This document shows positions 18,008 to 26,709 of a stretch of DNA of 64,000 nucleotides, in pieces. The notes beneath the pieces were generated by a model, which saw only the letters and a program-made list of their open reading frames with translations, was not told the origin of the DNA and searched no databases. Within the stretch, counting starts at the first letter, position 1. Every line of letters begins with the position of its first letter. Made by a program: the position numbers and the translations under genes. Origin of the DNA: Pseudomonas vancouverensis (GTDB lineage Bacteria > Pseudomonadota > Gammaproteobacteria > Pseudomonadales > Pseudomonadaceae); NCBI RefSeq assembly GCF_004348895.1, contig NZ_RRZK01000036.1, forward strand, positions 62,001 through 126,000. The letters are read 5' to 3'.

Positions 18008-18799
18008 ATGAATCAGCCCAGCTCCAGTCGAGTCAGCCGTGAACGGCGCGACCATGTCTTCCTGATCGGCCTGGACCGGGTCGCCAAGCGCAACGCCTTC
18101 GACCTCGACCTGCTCAACGAGTTGAGCCTGGCCTACGGCGCCTTCGAAGCCGACAGCGAGGCCCGTGTCGCCGTGGTGCTCGGCCATGGGGAGCACTTCA
18201 CCGCCGGGCTCGACCTGGTCAATGCCAGCGAGGCCCTGGCCAAGGGCTGGCAGGCGCCCCCCGGCGGCTGCGATCCGTGGGGCGTGTTTGCCGGTCCGCG
18301 GGTCAGCAAACCGGTGATTGTCGCTGCGCAAGGCTACTGCCTGACCATCGGCATCGAACTGATGCTCGCCGCCGATATCAATCTGTGCGCCAGCAACACC
18401 CGTTTTGCCCAGATGGAAGTGCAACGCGGAATCTTCCCGTTCGGCGGCGCCACCCTGCGCCTGCATCAGTTGGCCGGTTGGGGCAACGCCATGCGCTGGC
18501 TGCTGACCGGGGATGAGTTCGATGCCCATGAAGCTCTGCGTCTCGGGCTGGTGCAGGAAATCATGGCCAGCGAAGACTTGTTGCCGCGGGCGATTGATTT
18601 GGCACAACGCATTGCCCGCCAGGCACCGCTTGGGGTTCAAGCGACACTGGAGTCGGCGCGCCAGGCGCGATATGACGGGGAAACCGCGGCGGCGCAAGGG
18701 TTACCGCCGCTGGTGGAGAAGTTGATGGCCAGTGAGGATGCCAAGGAAGGTGTGCGTTCGCTGGTTGAGCGGCGACCCGGGGTTTTCAAAGGGGTTTGA
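18008..18799 (+). CDS. Crotonase/enoyl-CoA hydratase family protein
   Basis: The 263-residue protein has the crotonase fold, with the oxyanion-hole regions HFTAGLDL and the IGIELMLAADINLCA stretch. The catalytic Glu positions of true enoyl-CoA hydratases are only partly matched: an Asp appears in TAGLDL and the second segment reads RGIFPFGGATLRL, so the exact reaction is uncertain. The start at ATG 18008 has GAGGA 7 nt upstream. A gene of this type next to deaD and a spermidine-synthase-like gene is also found in P. aeruginosa (PA2840-PA2842 region, from memory). Confidence 0.85.
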   Translation: MNQPSSSRVSRERRDHVFLIGLDRVAKRNAFDLDLLNELSLAYGAFEADSEARVAVVLGHGEHFTAGLDLVNASEALAKGWQAPPGGCDPWGVFAGPRVSKPVIVAAQGYCLTIGIELMLAADINLCASNTRFAQMEVQRGIFPFGGATLRLHQLAGWGNAMRWLLTGDEFDAHEALRLGLVQEIMASEDLLPRAIDLAQRIARQAPLGVQATLESARQARYDGETAAAQGLPPLVEKLMASEDAKEGVRSLVERRPGVFKGV

Positions 18800-18830
18800 T
18801 TTTGTGTCAGCCTGGCGGGCCTCATCGCAT

Positions 18831-19586
18831 TCAGGTCGCCGGGCGAATGCACTTGATCAACGACTCCAGCGAATACCCCAATCGCGGCGCGAGGGCTTCA
18901 GCGCGGGCGATCAAGCCATCCATGTCCAGCACCTGATCGAGATCCGCAGGCACGATCAGAATCACATTGCCCTCCTTCACTGGCAGTTCCCAGTAGTGCC
19001 GGTGGTACAAACCACGCAACAACGCAGCGCCGAGCGGCTTGCCATCATCCGTCGCCCACTGGTTGATCACCAGCCAGCCACCCGGATTCAAGCGCTTCTG
19101 GCAGTCGCCGAGAAAACTCCAGGCCAGATGGCCGACACCCGGGCCCACATCGGTATAGAGGTCGACAAAAATCAGGTCCGCAGGCTCTGCCGTCGGTAAC
19201 AATTGGAGGGCATCACCGACACGGATGTACAGGCGCGGATCATCGTCCAGGCCCAGGTATTCGATGGCCAGGCGCGGAACGTCGGGACGCAGTTCGATGG
19301 CCTCGACATCCTCCAGCGGCAGGAACTTCAAGCAAGCCTGGGTCAGCGTACCGGCACCCAATCCCAGAAACAGAGCACTTTCCGGTTGCTCGTGACACAA
19401 CGCACCGATCAACATCGCCCGGGTGTAGTCGTACTCGAGCCAGCTCGGATCGGCGGTAAACACGCAGCTTTGCTCGATGGCATCACCGAACTCGAGAAAA
19501 CGGTAATCGGCCACTTCCAGCACGCGTATCACGCCGAACTCGTCCTGTACCTCGGCGAGCAGATGCTCGACGCGCTCCTCAGTCAT
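18831..19586 (-). CDS. Spermidine-synthase-like class I SAM-fold protein
   Basis: This 251-residue protein has the Rossmann methyltransferase fold of the SpeE family: FLGLGAGTLTQ near residue 73, the acidic EAIELRPDV segment, VGDALQLL and IFVDLY. The N-terminal beta domain of true SpeE is short and the putrescine-binding motifs are not obvious, so spermidine synthesis is not assured. Many Pseudomonas genomes carry such SpeE-like proteins of unknown role. It is convergent with the crotonase gene and divergent from the class II DAHP synthase gene. Confidence 0.82.
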   Translation of the reverse strand: MTEERVEHLLAEVQDEFGVIRVLEVADYRFLEFGDAIEQSCVFTADPSWLEYDYTRAMLIGALCHEQPESALFLGLGAGTLTQACLKFLPLEDVEAIELRPDVPRLAIEYLGLDDDPRLYIRVGDALQLLPTAEPADLIFVDLYTDVGPGVGHLAWSFLGDCQKRLNPGGWLVINQWATDDGKPLGAALLRGLYHRHYWELPVKEGNVILIVPADLDQVLDMDGLIARAEALAPRLGYSLESLIKCIRPAT

Positions 19587-19749
19587 TTCATCTCCTGATC
19601 GTCAATCTGCCTTCGATCTGAAAAGCAGCAACGCAATAGCACCGCCAGTTGTGCGCGGCAAAGGCGAGATTGTCGGCCAAGCAACGGGAGCAGGTCACGT
19701 ACTAATTGCTGATAACATGGGCATCCGAGCGAAAACACTAGAGACTGCG

Positions 19750-21096
19750 ATGAGCCAACCCTGGAGCCCTGACAGCTGGCGTGCCCTGCCGATCCAGCAA
19801 CAACCCCAATACCCCGACGCAGCGCATTTGCAGCAGGTCGAGCAAACCCTGGCCAGTTATCCGCCACTGGTGTTTGCCGGTGAAGCCCGGGAGTTGCGCC
19901 GTCAGTTTGCCGAAGTGACCCAGGGTCGCGCTTTCTTGCTGCAAGGCGGCGACTGCGCCGAAAGTTTCGCCGAGTTTTCCGCGGCTAAAATCCGCGACAC
20001 CTTCAAAGTCCTGCTGCAAATGGCCATCGTCATGACCTTCGCCGCCGGTTGCCCGGTGGTCAAGGTCGGGCGCATGGCCGGGCAGTTTGCCAAGCCACGC
20101 TCGGCCAATGACGAAACCATCGACGGCGTGACCCTGCCGGCCTATCGCGGCGACATCGTCAACGGCATCGGTTTCGACGAAAAAAGCCGCGTACCGGACC
20201 CGGAACGCCTGCTGCAGTCCTATCACCAGTCCACCGCCACCCTCAACCTGTTGCGCGCCTTCGCCCAGGGTGGTTTTGCCGACCTGCACCAGGTGCACAA
20301 GTGGAATCTGGACTTCATCGCCAACTCGGCGCTGGCGGAAAAGTACAGCCACCTGGCCGACCGCATCGATGAAACCCTGGCCTTCATGCGTGCCTGTGGC
20401 ATGGACAGTTCGCCGCAACTGCGCGAAACCAGCTTTTTCACTGCCCACGAAGCGCTGTTGCTGAACTACGAAGAAGCGTTCGTGCGTCGCGACAGCCTGA
20501 CCAACGATTACTACGACTGCTCGGCACACATGCTGTGGATCGGCGACCGCACCCGCCAGCTCGACGGCGCCCACGTCGAATTCCTGCGCGGGGTGAACAA
20601 CCCGATCGGGGTCAAGGTTGGCCCGAGCATGAACCCGGACGATCTGATTCGCCTGATCGACGTGCTCAACCCGGACAACGATCCCGGCCGCTTGAACCTG
20701 ATCGCGCGGATGGGCGCGAACAAGGTCGGCGACCACTTGCCGCAACTGATCCGCGCGGTGCAGCGTGAAGGCAAGCAGGTGCTGTGGAGTTCCGACCCGA
20801 TGCACGGCAACACCATCAAGGCCAGCAGCGGCTACAAGACCCGCGACTTCGCGCAGATCCTCGGGGAGGTGAAGCAGTTCTTCCAGGTTCACCAGGCCGA
20901 AGGCAGCTATGCCGGCGGGATCCACATCGAGATGACCGGGCAGAATGTCACCGAATGCATCGGTGGCGCCCGACCGATCACCGAGGATGGTTTGTCGGAT
21001 CGCTACCACACCCATTGCGACCCGCGGATGAATGCCGACCAGTCGCTGGAGCTGGCGTTCTTGATTGCCGAGACCTTGAAGCAGGTTCGCCGCTAA
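19750..21096 (+). CDS. Class II (plant-type) DAHP synthase
   Basis: The 448-residue enzyme condenses phosphoenolpyruvate and erythrose-4-phosphate in the first step of the shikimate pathway. Class II hallmarks include WSPDSWR at the N-terminus, LLQGGDCAESF, the RMAGQFAKPRS phosphate-binding stretch, FIRGVNNPIGVKVGPSM-like residues (here LRGVNNPIGVKVGPSM), WSSDPMHGNT and GIHIEMTGQNVTEC. It is unrelated in sequence to the class I enzyme at 34.1 kb, so the cell has both types. The start is ATG 19750; the open frame extends upstream into the spacer without an SD. Such enzymes can serve primary metabolism or aromatic secondary products; no such pathway genes are adjacent. Confidence 0.92.
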   Translation: MSQPWSPDSWRALPIQQQPQYPDAAHLQQVEQTLASYPPLVFAGEARELRRQFAEVTQGRAFLLQGGDCAESFAEFSAAKIRDTFKVLLQMAIVMTFAAGCPVVKVGRMAGQFAKPRSANDETIDGVTLPAYRGDIVNGIGFDEKSRVPDPERLLQSYHQSTATLNLLRAFAQGGFADLHQVHKWNLDFIANSALAEKYSHLADRIDETLAFMRACGMDSSPQLRETSFFTAHEALLLNYEEAFVRRDSLTNDYYDCSAHMLWIGDRTRQLDGAHVEFLRGVNNPIGVKVGPSMNPDDLIRLIDVLNPDNDPGRLNLIARMGANKVGDHLPQLIRAVQREGKQVLWSSDPMHGNTIKASSGYKTRDFAQILGEVKQFFQVHQAEGSYAGGIHIEMTGQNVTECIGGARPITEDGLSDRYHTHCDPRMNADQSLELAFLIAETLKQVRR

Positions 21097-21109
21097 ATCG
21101 CGTCGCGCC

Positions 21110-21188
21110 CATCGCGAGCAAGCTCGCTCCCACACTGAATTTTGTGCACGACGCAGAACTCATGTGGGAGCGAGCTTGCTGGCGATGG
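21110..21188. repeat. Inverted pair of REP sequences (REPIN-like)
   Basis: CATCGCGAGCAAGCTCGCTC followed by CCACAC (21110 on) and, inverted, ATGTGGGAGCGAGCTTGCTG followed by GCGATG (21162 on) face each other around a 24-bp spacer. This is the two-REP arrangement of Pseudomonas REPINs. It fills the gap between the convergent DAHP synthase and YcaQ-like genes. Confidence 0.85.
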
Positions 21189-21195
21189 CGTCAGC

Positions 21196-22425
21196 TCAGT
21201 CTTCGCCAACCTGCAAAAGTGCCACCCGCAACCGCGCCGCACTCGCCCTCGGGCAGTTCAACTGAACCCGCGCCAACCCCAGCCAATCCGCCATCTGCCG
21301 CAGATTGATGGCCAGTGCCAGCATCCCCTCCTCATCCAGCCCTGGTTCTTCCTCATGCACGGCATGTACTGCCAACTGACCGGCGGCCCGCTCGGCACGC
21401 AAATCAACCCGCGCGGCTATCCGCTCATTGTGCAAAAACGGTAACACGTAATAGCCGTACACCCGTTTGTCCTGCGGCGTGTAGATCTCCAGCCGGTAGC
21501 GAAAGTCGAACAGGCGCTCGGTGCGACTGCGCTCCCAGACCAATGAATCGAAGGGTGAGAGCAAGGCACTGGCCAGCACTTTGCGCGGTACTTTGGGATC
21601 AGGCAGGCAATAAGCTGGCTGTCGCCAGCCCTGGACTTCGCAGGTAAGCAACTCGCCGGCCTCAACCAGTTCCGCGAGACGCGGACGACTGTCTGTGGGG
21701 TTCAGGCGAAAGTAATCCCGCAAGTCCTTTTCCGTGCCGACACCCAATGCGCCGGCCGCATGCAACAGCAGACCCCGTTGAGCCTCAGCTTCCGTCAGTA
21801 TCGGCTGGGTCAGTATCTCACCCGATATAACCCGCTCCGGCAGATCATAAAGTCGTTCAAATCCGCGCCGCCCGGCCACCGTCACTTCACCAGCGGCAAA
21901 CAACCATTCCAGCGCATGCTTCTCCGCGCTCCAGTCCCACCACGGGCCGGCCCGCTCCTGCCGCGTAGAAAGACTGCCGGCACCCAGCGCGCCCTGCTCC
22001 TCGACCACCGCCAGCACCCGGCGAATGGTGCCTTGCTGCTCTCGACCAAAGCGCGCCAGTTGCTGGTAGATGTCTTCGCCCCGTTGTGCGCGCTGCATGC
22101 GCCAGCGCATCAGCGGATACATCGACAATGGCAGCAGCGAGGCTTCATGCCCCCAATACTCGAACAACGTGCGCTTGCGGCCCTGGCTCCAGGCAGCCTG
22201 GTCGAGCAAATCGGGAGCGTAATTGCCGAGGCGGGAAAACAGCGGAAGGTAGTGCGAACGCACCAGAGCATTGACCGAATCGATCTGCAGCAGCCCCAGT
22301 CGATCAATCAGGCGATTGAGCTGAACGGCTTTGATCGTCGCTGGCGGCTGACGCCCGTTGAATCCTTGGGCAGCCAGCGCCAGACGCCGAGCCTGTTTGA
22401 GGGTAAAGGACACTGTTGCGGGCAT
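21196..22425 (-). CDS. YcaQ-like winged-helix DNA glycosylase (HTH_42/AlkZ superfamily)
   Basis: This 409-residue protein belongs to the winged-helix family that includes E. coli YcaQ and Streptomyces AlkZ, which unhook interstrand DNA cross-links and remove alkylated bases. The catalytic QxD-type motif of the YcaQ branch is visible as LQIDSVN near residue 48, and HYLPLFSRLG follows. The C-terminal region has the VYGYYVLPFLHN segment. The start at ATG 22425 has GGAGA 5 nt upstream; an alternative at 22449 adds eight residues. The function is inferred from the family. Confidence 0.87.
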   Translation of the reverse strand: MPATVSFTLKQARRLALAAQGFNGRQPPATIKAVQLNRLIDRLGLLQIDSVNALVRSHYLPLFSRLGNYAPDLLDQAAWSQGRKRTLFEYWGHEASLLPLSMYPLMRWRMQRAQRGEDIYQQLARFGREQQGTIRRVLAVVEEQGALGAGSLSTRQERAGPWWDWSAEKHALEWLFAAGEVTVAGRRGFERLYDLPERVISGEILTQPILTEAEAQRGLLLHAAGALGVGTEKDLRDYFRLNPTDSRPRLAELVEAGELLTCEVQGWRQPAYCLPDPKVPRKVLASALLSPFDSLVWERSRTERLFDFRYRLEIYTPQDKRVYGYYVLPFLHNERIAARVDLRAERAAGQLAVHAVHEEEPGLDEEGMLALAINLRQMADWLGLARVQLNCPRASAARLRVALLQVGED

Positions 22426-22504
22426 GAGCGTCTCCTTGTCTGCTCGCAACCTACCTCACCGGTAAGGGGTTTGTGTAGCGTGGTATTGATCATTTATCTA
22501 TGGG

Positions 22505-22720
22505 TCATTTGTGCATCGGGTCGTTCCAGAACGGCTTGATCGACTCGTGCTCCACGTCCGCGCGGCTCATGCCGATGTCCTTGAGCGCTTCATCACTCAA
22601 GCTCGCCAGCAATTCACGCTCACGGTGCAGTTCGTACCAGCGACCGACTTTGTGCAGCAGATCGGAAATCATGTGCACCGAGTGTTTTTCTGCGCCTTGA
22701 AACTCATGTTGACCTTTCAT
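22505..22720 (-). CDS. DUF1127 small protein
   Basis: The 71-residue protein has the DUF1127 signature: an amphipathic WYELHRERELLASLSDE stretch followed by LKDIGMSRADVE. Members of this family (YjiS-like) are small Arg-rich proteins; some bind RNA or affect phosphate and carbon responses in alphaproteobacteria, but no role is known here. GGAGGG lies 7 nt before the start. It is divergent from a LysR gene 95 bp away, which may control it. Confidence 0.86.
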   Translation of the reverse strand: MKGQHEFQGAEKHSVHMISDLLHKVGRWYELHRERELLASLSDEALKDIGMSRADVEHESIKPFWNDPMHK

Positions 22721-22815
22721 CTTGTTGCCCTCCGTTTGGATAGCTCCAGTCTCGCGCCGGGACTAAGATCAATCCAACGAATGTTTCTGATGTCACATAT
22801 CTCGGAGATTGATGC

Positions 22816-23670
22816 ATGTCGGCCTACCCGAGTATCGATACCGATGTCCTGCGCACCTTTGTCGCTATCGCTGACCAAGGTGGCTTCACCCGCGCCGGTG
22901 AACTGGTCAACCGCACCCAGTCGGCGGTGAGCATGCAGATGAAACGTCTGGAAGAGGATGTGCTGCAGCGCCAGCTGTTTCAACGTGATGGGCGGCAAGT
23001 CAGGCTGACCGCCGAAGGGCAGGTGTTGCTGGGCTATGCACGGCGCATCCTCAAACTGCACAGCGAAGTGTTCAACACCCTGCGCGAGCCGGACATGGTC
23101 GGCATGGTGCGCATCGGCACGCCGGACGACTATGTGATGCGATTCCTTCCGGGGATTCTGCGGCGCTTTGCCCAGACGTATCCGCTGATCCAGATCGAAG
23201 TGCACTGTGAATCATCCAAACAACTGTTGATGCGCCAGGACCTGGACCTCTCGATCGTCACCCGTGAACCCGGTAGCGAAATCGGTCAATTGCTGCGCAA
23301 GGAGCGTTTCGTCTGGGCCGAAGCGCAATGCTACAGCGCCCACGAGCAGTCGCCCCTGCCGCTGGCGATGTTCAACAGTGACTGTTTCTGCCGTATGTGG
23401 GCGTGCAATGCACTGGATGCCCAGGGCCGTGATTATCGCGTGGCGTACAACAGCGACAGCCTGTCGGCGATCATGGCGGTGGTCAGTGCCGGCCTTGCGG
23501 TCACTGCGCAACTGGAAAGCCTGATCACCGCGGATATGCGCATCCTGGGTGCTGCGGAGGATTTGCCGGTATTGCCCGAGGCCAGCATCATGCTCGTGCG
23601 CAACCTGCACAACCCTTCGCCGATCACCGAGTGCCTGGCCGAGCACATTGTCGAAGGCTTCAAACTTTAA
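22816..23670 (+). CDS. LysR-family transcriptional regulator
   Basis: The 284-residue protein has an N-terminal winged helix-turn-helix (residues about 8-66, GGFTRAGELVNRTQSAVSMQ) and a substrate-binding domain. The effector is unknown. CGGAG lies 11 nt before the ATG. It is divergent from the DUF1127 gene, the usual LysR arrangement, and its 3' end overlaps the convergent TauE/SafE gene by 11 bp. Confidence 0.9.
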   Translation: MSAYPSIDTDVLRTFVAIADQGGFTRAGELVNRTQSAVSMQMKRLEEDVLQRQLFQRDGRQVRLTAEGQVLLGYARRILKLHSEVFNTLREPDMVGMVRIGTPDDYVMRFLPGILRRFAQTYPLIQIEVHCESSKQLLMRQDLDLSIVTREPGSEIGQLLRKERFVWAEAQCYSAHEQSPLPLAMFNSDCFCRMWACNALDAQGRDYRVAYNSDSLSAIMAVVSAGLAVTAQLESLITADMRILGAAEDLPVLPEASIMLVRNLHNPSPITECLAEHIVEGFKL

Positions 23671-24409
23671 ACGCGAGCATCACCGCGCAGCACACCAGAA
23701 ATCCGCAAAACAGCCCGCGCAGCAGGCGCTCCGGCAGCGCGTGGGCGACTTTCACGCCCCAACTGATGCTCATCAGGCCACCAAGCGCCAAAGGAACACC
23801 GATCACCCAGTCGACTTGATGGTGCGCGGCATAAGTCACCAGGGTCACGCCGGTACTGGGCAGTGCCAGCGCCAGCGAGAGCCCTTGCGCAACCACCTGG
23901 CTGGTACCGAACAGGCTGGTCAGCACCGGTGTCGCCACCACGGCCCCGCCCACGCCAAACAATCCGCCCATGGTGCCGGATGCGGCGCCCAGTACACCGA
24001 GCCAAGGCCAGGAGTAATTCATCTGCGACCCCGCAGGAGCGCTGGCAGCAAACATCCGCAGCAGGTTGTAGGCAGACAGCGCGACCAGAAACGCGACAAA
24101 TCCGATACGCATGGTTTGCGCATCGATGCCCACGGCCCAAATCGAGCCAATCCAGGCAAAACAGAAGCCCATGGAAGCCAGCGGCAACGCGTGACGCAGT
24201 TCGATGCGGTTGCGCTGATGGTAACGCCACAGCGCCAGCATCACGTTCGGCACCACCATGACCAGCGCCGTGCCTTGGGCGATCTGCTGATCGAGACCGA
24301 ACAGCACACCCAGCAACGGGATCGCTATCAGACCACCGCCAATGCCGAACAGCCCGCCAAGGGTGCCCAAGGCTGCGCCAAATACCAGGTACATCAGGAA
24401 CTCAATCAC
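23660..24409 (-). CDS. TauE/SafE (DUF81) sulfite/organosulfonate exporter-like permease
   Basis: About 249 residues with some eight hydrophobic segments in two related halves; each half carries the glycine-rich repeat GGLFGIGGG (early) or GGLFGVGGA (middle), the family hallmark. TauE/SafE proteins export or import sulfite, sulfoacetate or other small anions. I favour the GTG at 24409 with GGGA 8 nt upstream; a GTG at 24424 and an ATG at 24394 are possible. It is divergent from the LysR gene at 24521, which is the likely regulator. Confidence 0.87.
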   Translation of the reverse strand: MIEFLMYLVFGAALGTLGGLFGIGGGLIAIPLLGVLFGLDQQIAQGTALVMVVPNVMLALWRYHQRNRIELRHALPLASMGFCFAWIGSIWAVGIDAQTMRIGFVAFLVALSAYNLLRMFAASAPAGSQMNYSWPWLGVLGAASGTMGGLFGVGGAVVATPVLTSLFGTSQVVAQGLSLALALPSTGVTLVTYAAHHQVDWVIGVPLALGGLMSISWGVKVAHALPERLLRGLFCGFLVCCAVMLAFKV

Positions 24410-24520
24410 AGGTCGTTTTCCCACTCGTGTCTGGCTTTCATCCTACGCAGTTGCGTCTGGCGCGGAAACGCACAGCCACGCACAATGGCTGTGCCAATCT
24501 TGCATAAGCAGACACTCGCC

Positions 24521-25477
24521 ATGAATCCCGATCAACTCACCGATCAACTGGGCCTGTTCCTCGATGTGCTGGAAACCGGCAGCTTTTCCGCCACGTCACG
24601 CCGTCACCCGCTGACGCCCTCGGCCGTGGCACGCCGGATCGACAGCCTGGAAAACGCAGTGGGCAGTCAATTGTTCCTGCGCAGCACCCATGCCGTCCGC
24701 GCGACGCCCGCCGGGCTGGCATTTGCCGAACGGGCGCGACGGATCGTCGCCGAACTGCGCCTGGCCCGGGCCGAAGCGGTATCGCTGAGCAGTGCACCGG
24801 AAGGCCTGATTCGGGTCGATGCGCCCGCCGCGTTCGGGCGACGCCATCTGGCGCCGGTCATTGCCGACTTCCTGATGCTGTATCCGGGTCTCGACGTTCA
24901 ATTGCATTTGATCGACAGCTTCGTCGACATGCAGGGTTTGAACCTCGGCAAGGTCGATCTGGTACTGCGTGCCGGCCAATTGGCAGACACACGCCTGGTG
25001 GCGACACCATTGGCCAGTATGGTACGCATCGCTTGCGCCAGCCCCGGCTACTTGCAGCGTCGCGGAGTACCGACGGATCCAGCGCAACTGAGTGAGCATG
25101 ACGGTCTCGATTGGGATGGCCTGGCCCCGCCCTTCGCCTGGCGCTTCGAGCGGGACGGACTGATGCACCTGCATCGTCCCGCACGTATCCGCATGAGCGC
25201 CAACAATGCCGAAGCGCTGGCCTGCGGGGCGCTGGCCGGGCTGGGTATCGCCCATCTACCGACCTGGCTGGCCAGCGAATACCTGTTGCGCGGCGAACTG
25301 TTGCCGCTGTTCTGTGACGACGGACTGCCAGCCCCGGAAAGTGCCGGCATCTACGCCTTGCGCCTGGAACAGCAACCCAACTCGCGCAGTCGCTTGCTGC
25401 TGGAATACCTGAAAACCCGCTTCAGCCCTGTTCCGCCCTGGGATCTGGAGCTGCAAGCCAGGCTGAACCGGCACTAG
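24521..25477 (+). CDS. LysR-family transcriptional regulator
   Basis: This 318-residue regulator has an N-terminal helix-turn-helix (residues about 10-65, GSFSATSRRHPLTPSAVARR) and a C-terminal effector domain of the CrgA-like subgroup. The start is ATG 24521, 111 bp from the divergent TauE/SafE start. A longer open frame upstream runs through the exporter gene on the other strand and is not real. The spacing suggests control of the exporter; the effector cannot be told. Confidence 0.9.
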   Translation: MNPDQLTDQLGLFLDVLETGSFSATSRRHPLTPSAVARRIDSLENAVGSQLFLRSTHAVRATPAGLAFAERARRIVAELRLARAEAVSLSSAPEGLIRVDAPAAFGRRHLAPVIADFLMLYPGLDVQLHLIDSFVDMQGLNLGKVDLVLRAGQLADTRLVATPLASMVRIACASPGYLQRRGVPTDPAQLSEHDGLDWDGLAPPFAWRFERDGLMHLHRPARIRMSANNAEALACGALAGLGIAHLPTWLASEYLLRGELLPLFCDDGLPAPESAGIYALRLEQQPNSRSRLLLEYLKTRFSPVPPWDLELQARLNRH

Positions 25478-25545
25478 GTCAGATTTATCTGGCGCATTAA
25501 AGATTCGCCCGCTAGATTCCAAGGATCACTGATCAAGGCTTCGAC

Positions 25546-26007
25546 ATGACCACCGAGCACAACACCCCAGACACTTGCGACCATCTGCTGCTGGACAATC
25601 AGGTGTGCTTTGCCCTGCACTCCACCTCACTGATGATGACCAAGGTCTACAAGCCCTTGCTGCAAGCACTGGGGCTGACCTACCCGCAGTATCTGGCGAT
25701 GATGGTGCTGTGGGAACGGGACGGTCTGACCGTAGGCGAAATCAGCACACGCCTGCTGACCGATCCCGGCTCGTTGACGCCGTTGCTCAAGCGCCTGGAA
25801 GCCGAAGGCCTGCTCAGCCGGACCCGCAGCCGCGAAGATGAACGCGTGGTCATCGTCGAGCTCACCGAACAGGGCCGTGCCTTGCGTGACAAGGCCCGGG
25901 GCATTCCCCAATGCATTCTGGCCGCGAGTGGGTCGACCGTGGAACGCCTGCAGAAACTGCAAAGGGAACTGCAAGACCTGCGCGCGCACCTGCAAGACAG
26001 CCTCTAA
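25546..26007 (+). CDS. ohrR: OhrR, organic-hydroperoxide-sensing MarR repressor
   Basis: This 153-residue MarR protein has the reactive cysteine C21 (NQVCFALHSTS), a second conserved cysteine at C123 that can form the intermolecular disulfide in two-Cys OhrRs, and the GLTYPQYLAMMVLWE and LTPLLKRLEAEGLL segments. Organic hydroperoxides oxidise C21 and release the protein from DNA. It lies 212 bp upstream of ohr in the same direction, and palindromes in between are candidate operators. It is a paralogue of OspR at 10 kb. Confidence 0.93.
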   Translation: MTTEHNTPDTCDHLLLDNQVCFALHSTSLMMTKVYKPLLQALGLTYPQYLAMMVLWERDGLTVGEISTRLLTDPGSLTPLLKRLEAEGLLSRTRSREDERVVIVELTEQGRALRDKARGIPQCILAASGSTVERLQKLQRELQDLRAHLQDSL

Positions 26008-26121
26008 TCCTCAGTTCACTCCGAAAGCTGTCGGAGTGAACTCGCTCCCACGCTTGTTGTGATTAACCCCTAGCGTAATTAACCGTTCGTCCGTTCAGCC
26101 CGCTAGCTTCAAAAATTTATC

Positions 26122-26176
26122 TTGCGCGCAAAATAACATCGAGCTACATTTATTTCGCACTTACTTAGCGCGCAAA
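26122..26176 (+). promoter_or_regulatory. Candidate ohr promoter with two OhrR-type palindromes
   Basis: TTGCGCGCAA (26122-26131) is a perfect palindrome and overlaps a possible -35, TTGCGC (26122-26127), which is 17 bp from TACATT (26145-26150). A second near-copy, TAGCGCGCAAA (26166-26176), follows downstream, and a half-like TAGCGCAAA lies at about 26181. Two similar sites around the promoter fit repression by OhrR. This is inference from position. Confidence 0.55.
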
Positions 26177-26219
26177 CATTTAGCGCAAATAAAACCACTC
26201 CCAGAACGAGGCGTACACC

Positions 26220-26639
26220 ATGCAAACTCTCTATACCGCAGTAGCAACGTCCACCGGTGGCCGTGACGGTCGTGCGGTTTCCAGCGACAACGTCCTCGAC
26301 GTCAAACTCGCCACCCCGAAAGAACTTGGCGGTGCCGGTGGTGCAGCCACCAACCCGGAACAACTGTTCGCCGCCGGCTATTCGGCCTGCTTTATCGGCG
26401 CACTGAAATTCGTTGCCAGCCAGACCAAGCGCAGCATCCCCGGCGACGCCTCGATCACCGCCCATGTTGGTATCGGTCAGATCCCCGGCGGTTTCGGTCT
26501 GGACATCGACCTGCACATCAGCCTGCCAGGCCTTGAACAAGCCGATGCCCAGGCGCTGGTCGAAGCGGCACACCAGGTCTGCCCGTACTCCAACGCCACT
26601 CGCGGCAATGTTGATGTGCGTCTGCATGTAACTGTTTAA
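26220..26639 (+). CDS. ohr: Organic hydroperoxide resistance protein Ohr
   Basis: The 139-residue OsmC/Ohr-family thiol peroxidase reduces organic hydroperoxides. The active-site cysteines are C57 (YSACFIGAL) and C121 (VCPYSNATRGN), with E47 and the RSIPGDASI segment completing the Ohr pattern. GAGG lies 10 nt before the ATG. It is followed by a strong terminator and preceded by ohrR and candidate operators. Confidence 0.96.
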   Translation: MQTLYTAVATSTGGRDGRAVSSDNVLDVKLATPKELGGAGGAATNPEQLFAAGYSACFIGALKFVASQTKRSIPGDASITAHVGIGQIPGGFGLDIDLHISLPGLEQADAQALVEAAHQVCPYSNATRGNVDVRLHVTV

Positions 26640-26661
26640 CAACAGTCTTTCTTGCAGGCAC

Positions 26662-26693
26662 AAAAAAGCCCGACTCAATGGTCGGGCTTTTTC
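26662..26693. terminator. Bidirectional terminator between ohr and efp
   Basis: AAGCCCGAC (26666-26674) and GTCGGGCTT (26681-26689) form a 9-bp stem flanked by A and T tracts, serving both convergent genes. Confidence 0.9.
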
Positions 26694-26709
26694 ATTCCTC
26701 AAGCAGTGC

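Noticed and set aside
23549..24520. Very long frame leading into the LysR gene at 24521
   Set aside because: Its first two thirds are antisense to the TauE/SafE gene and basic, low-complexity; the LysR homology begins at ATG 24521.
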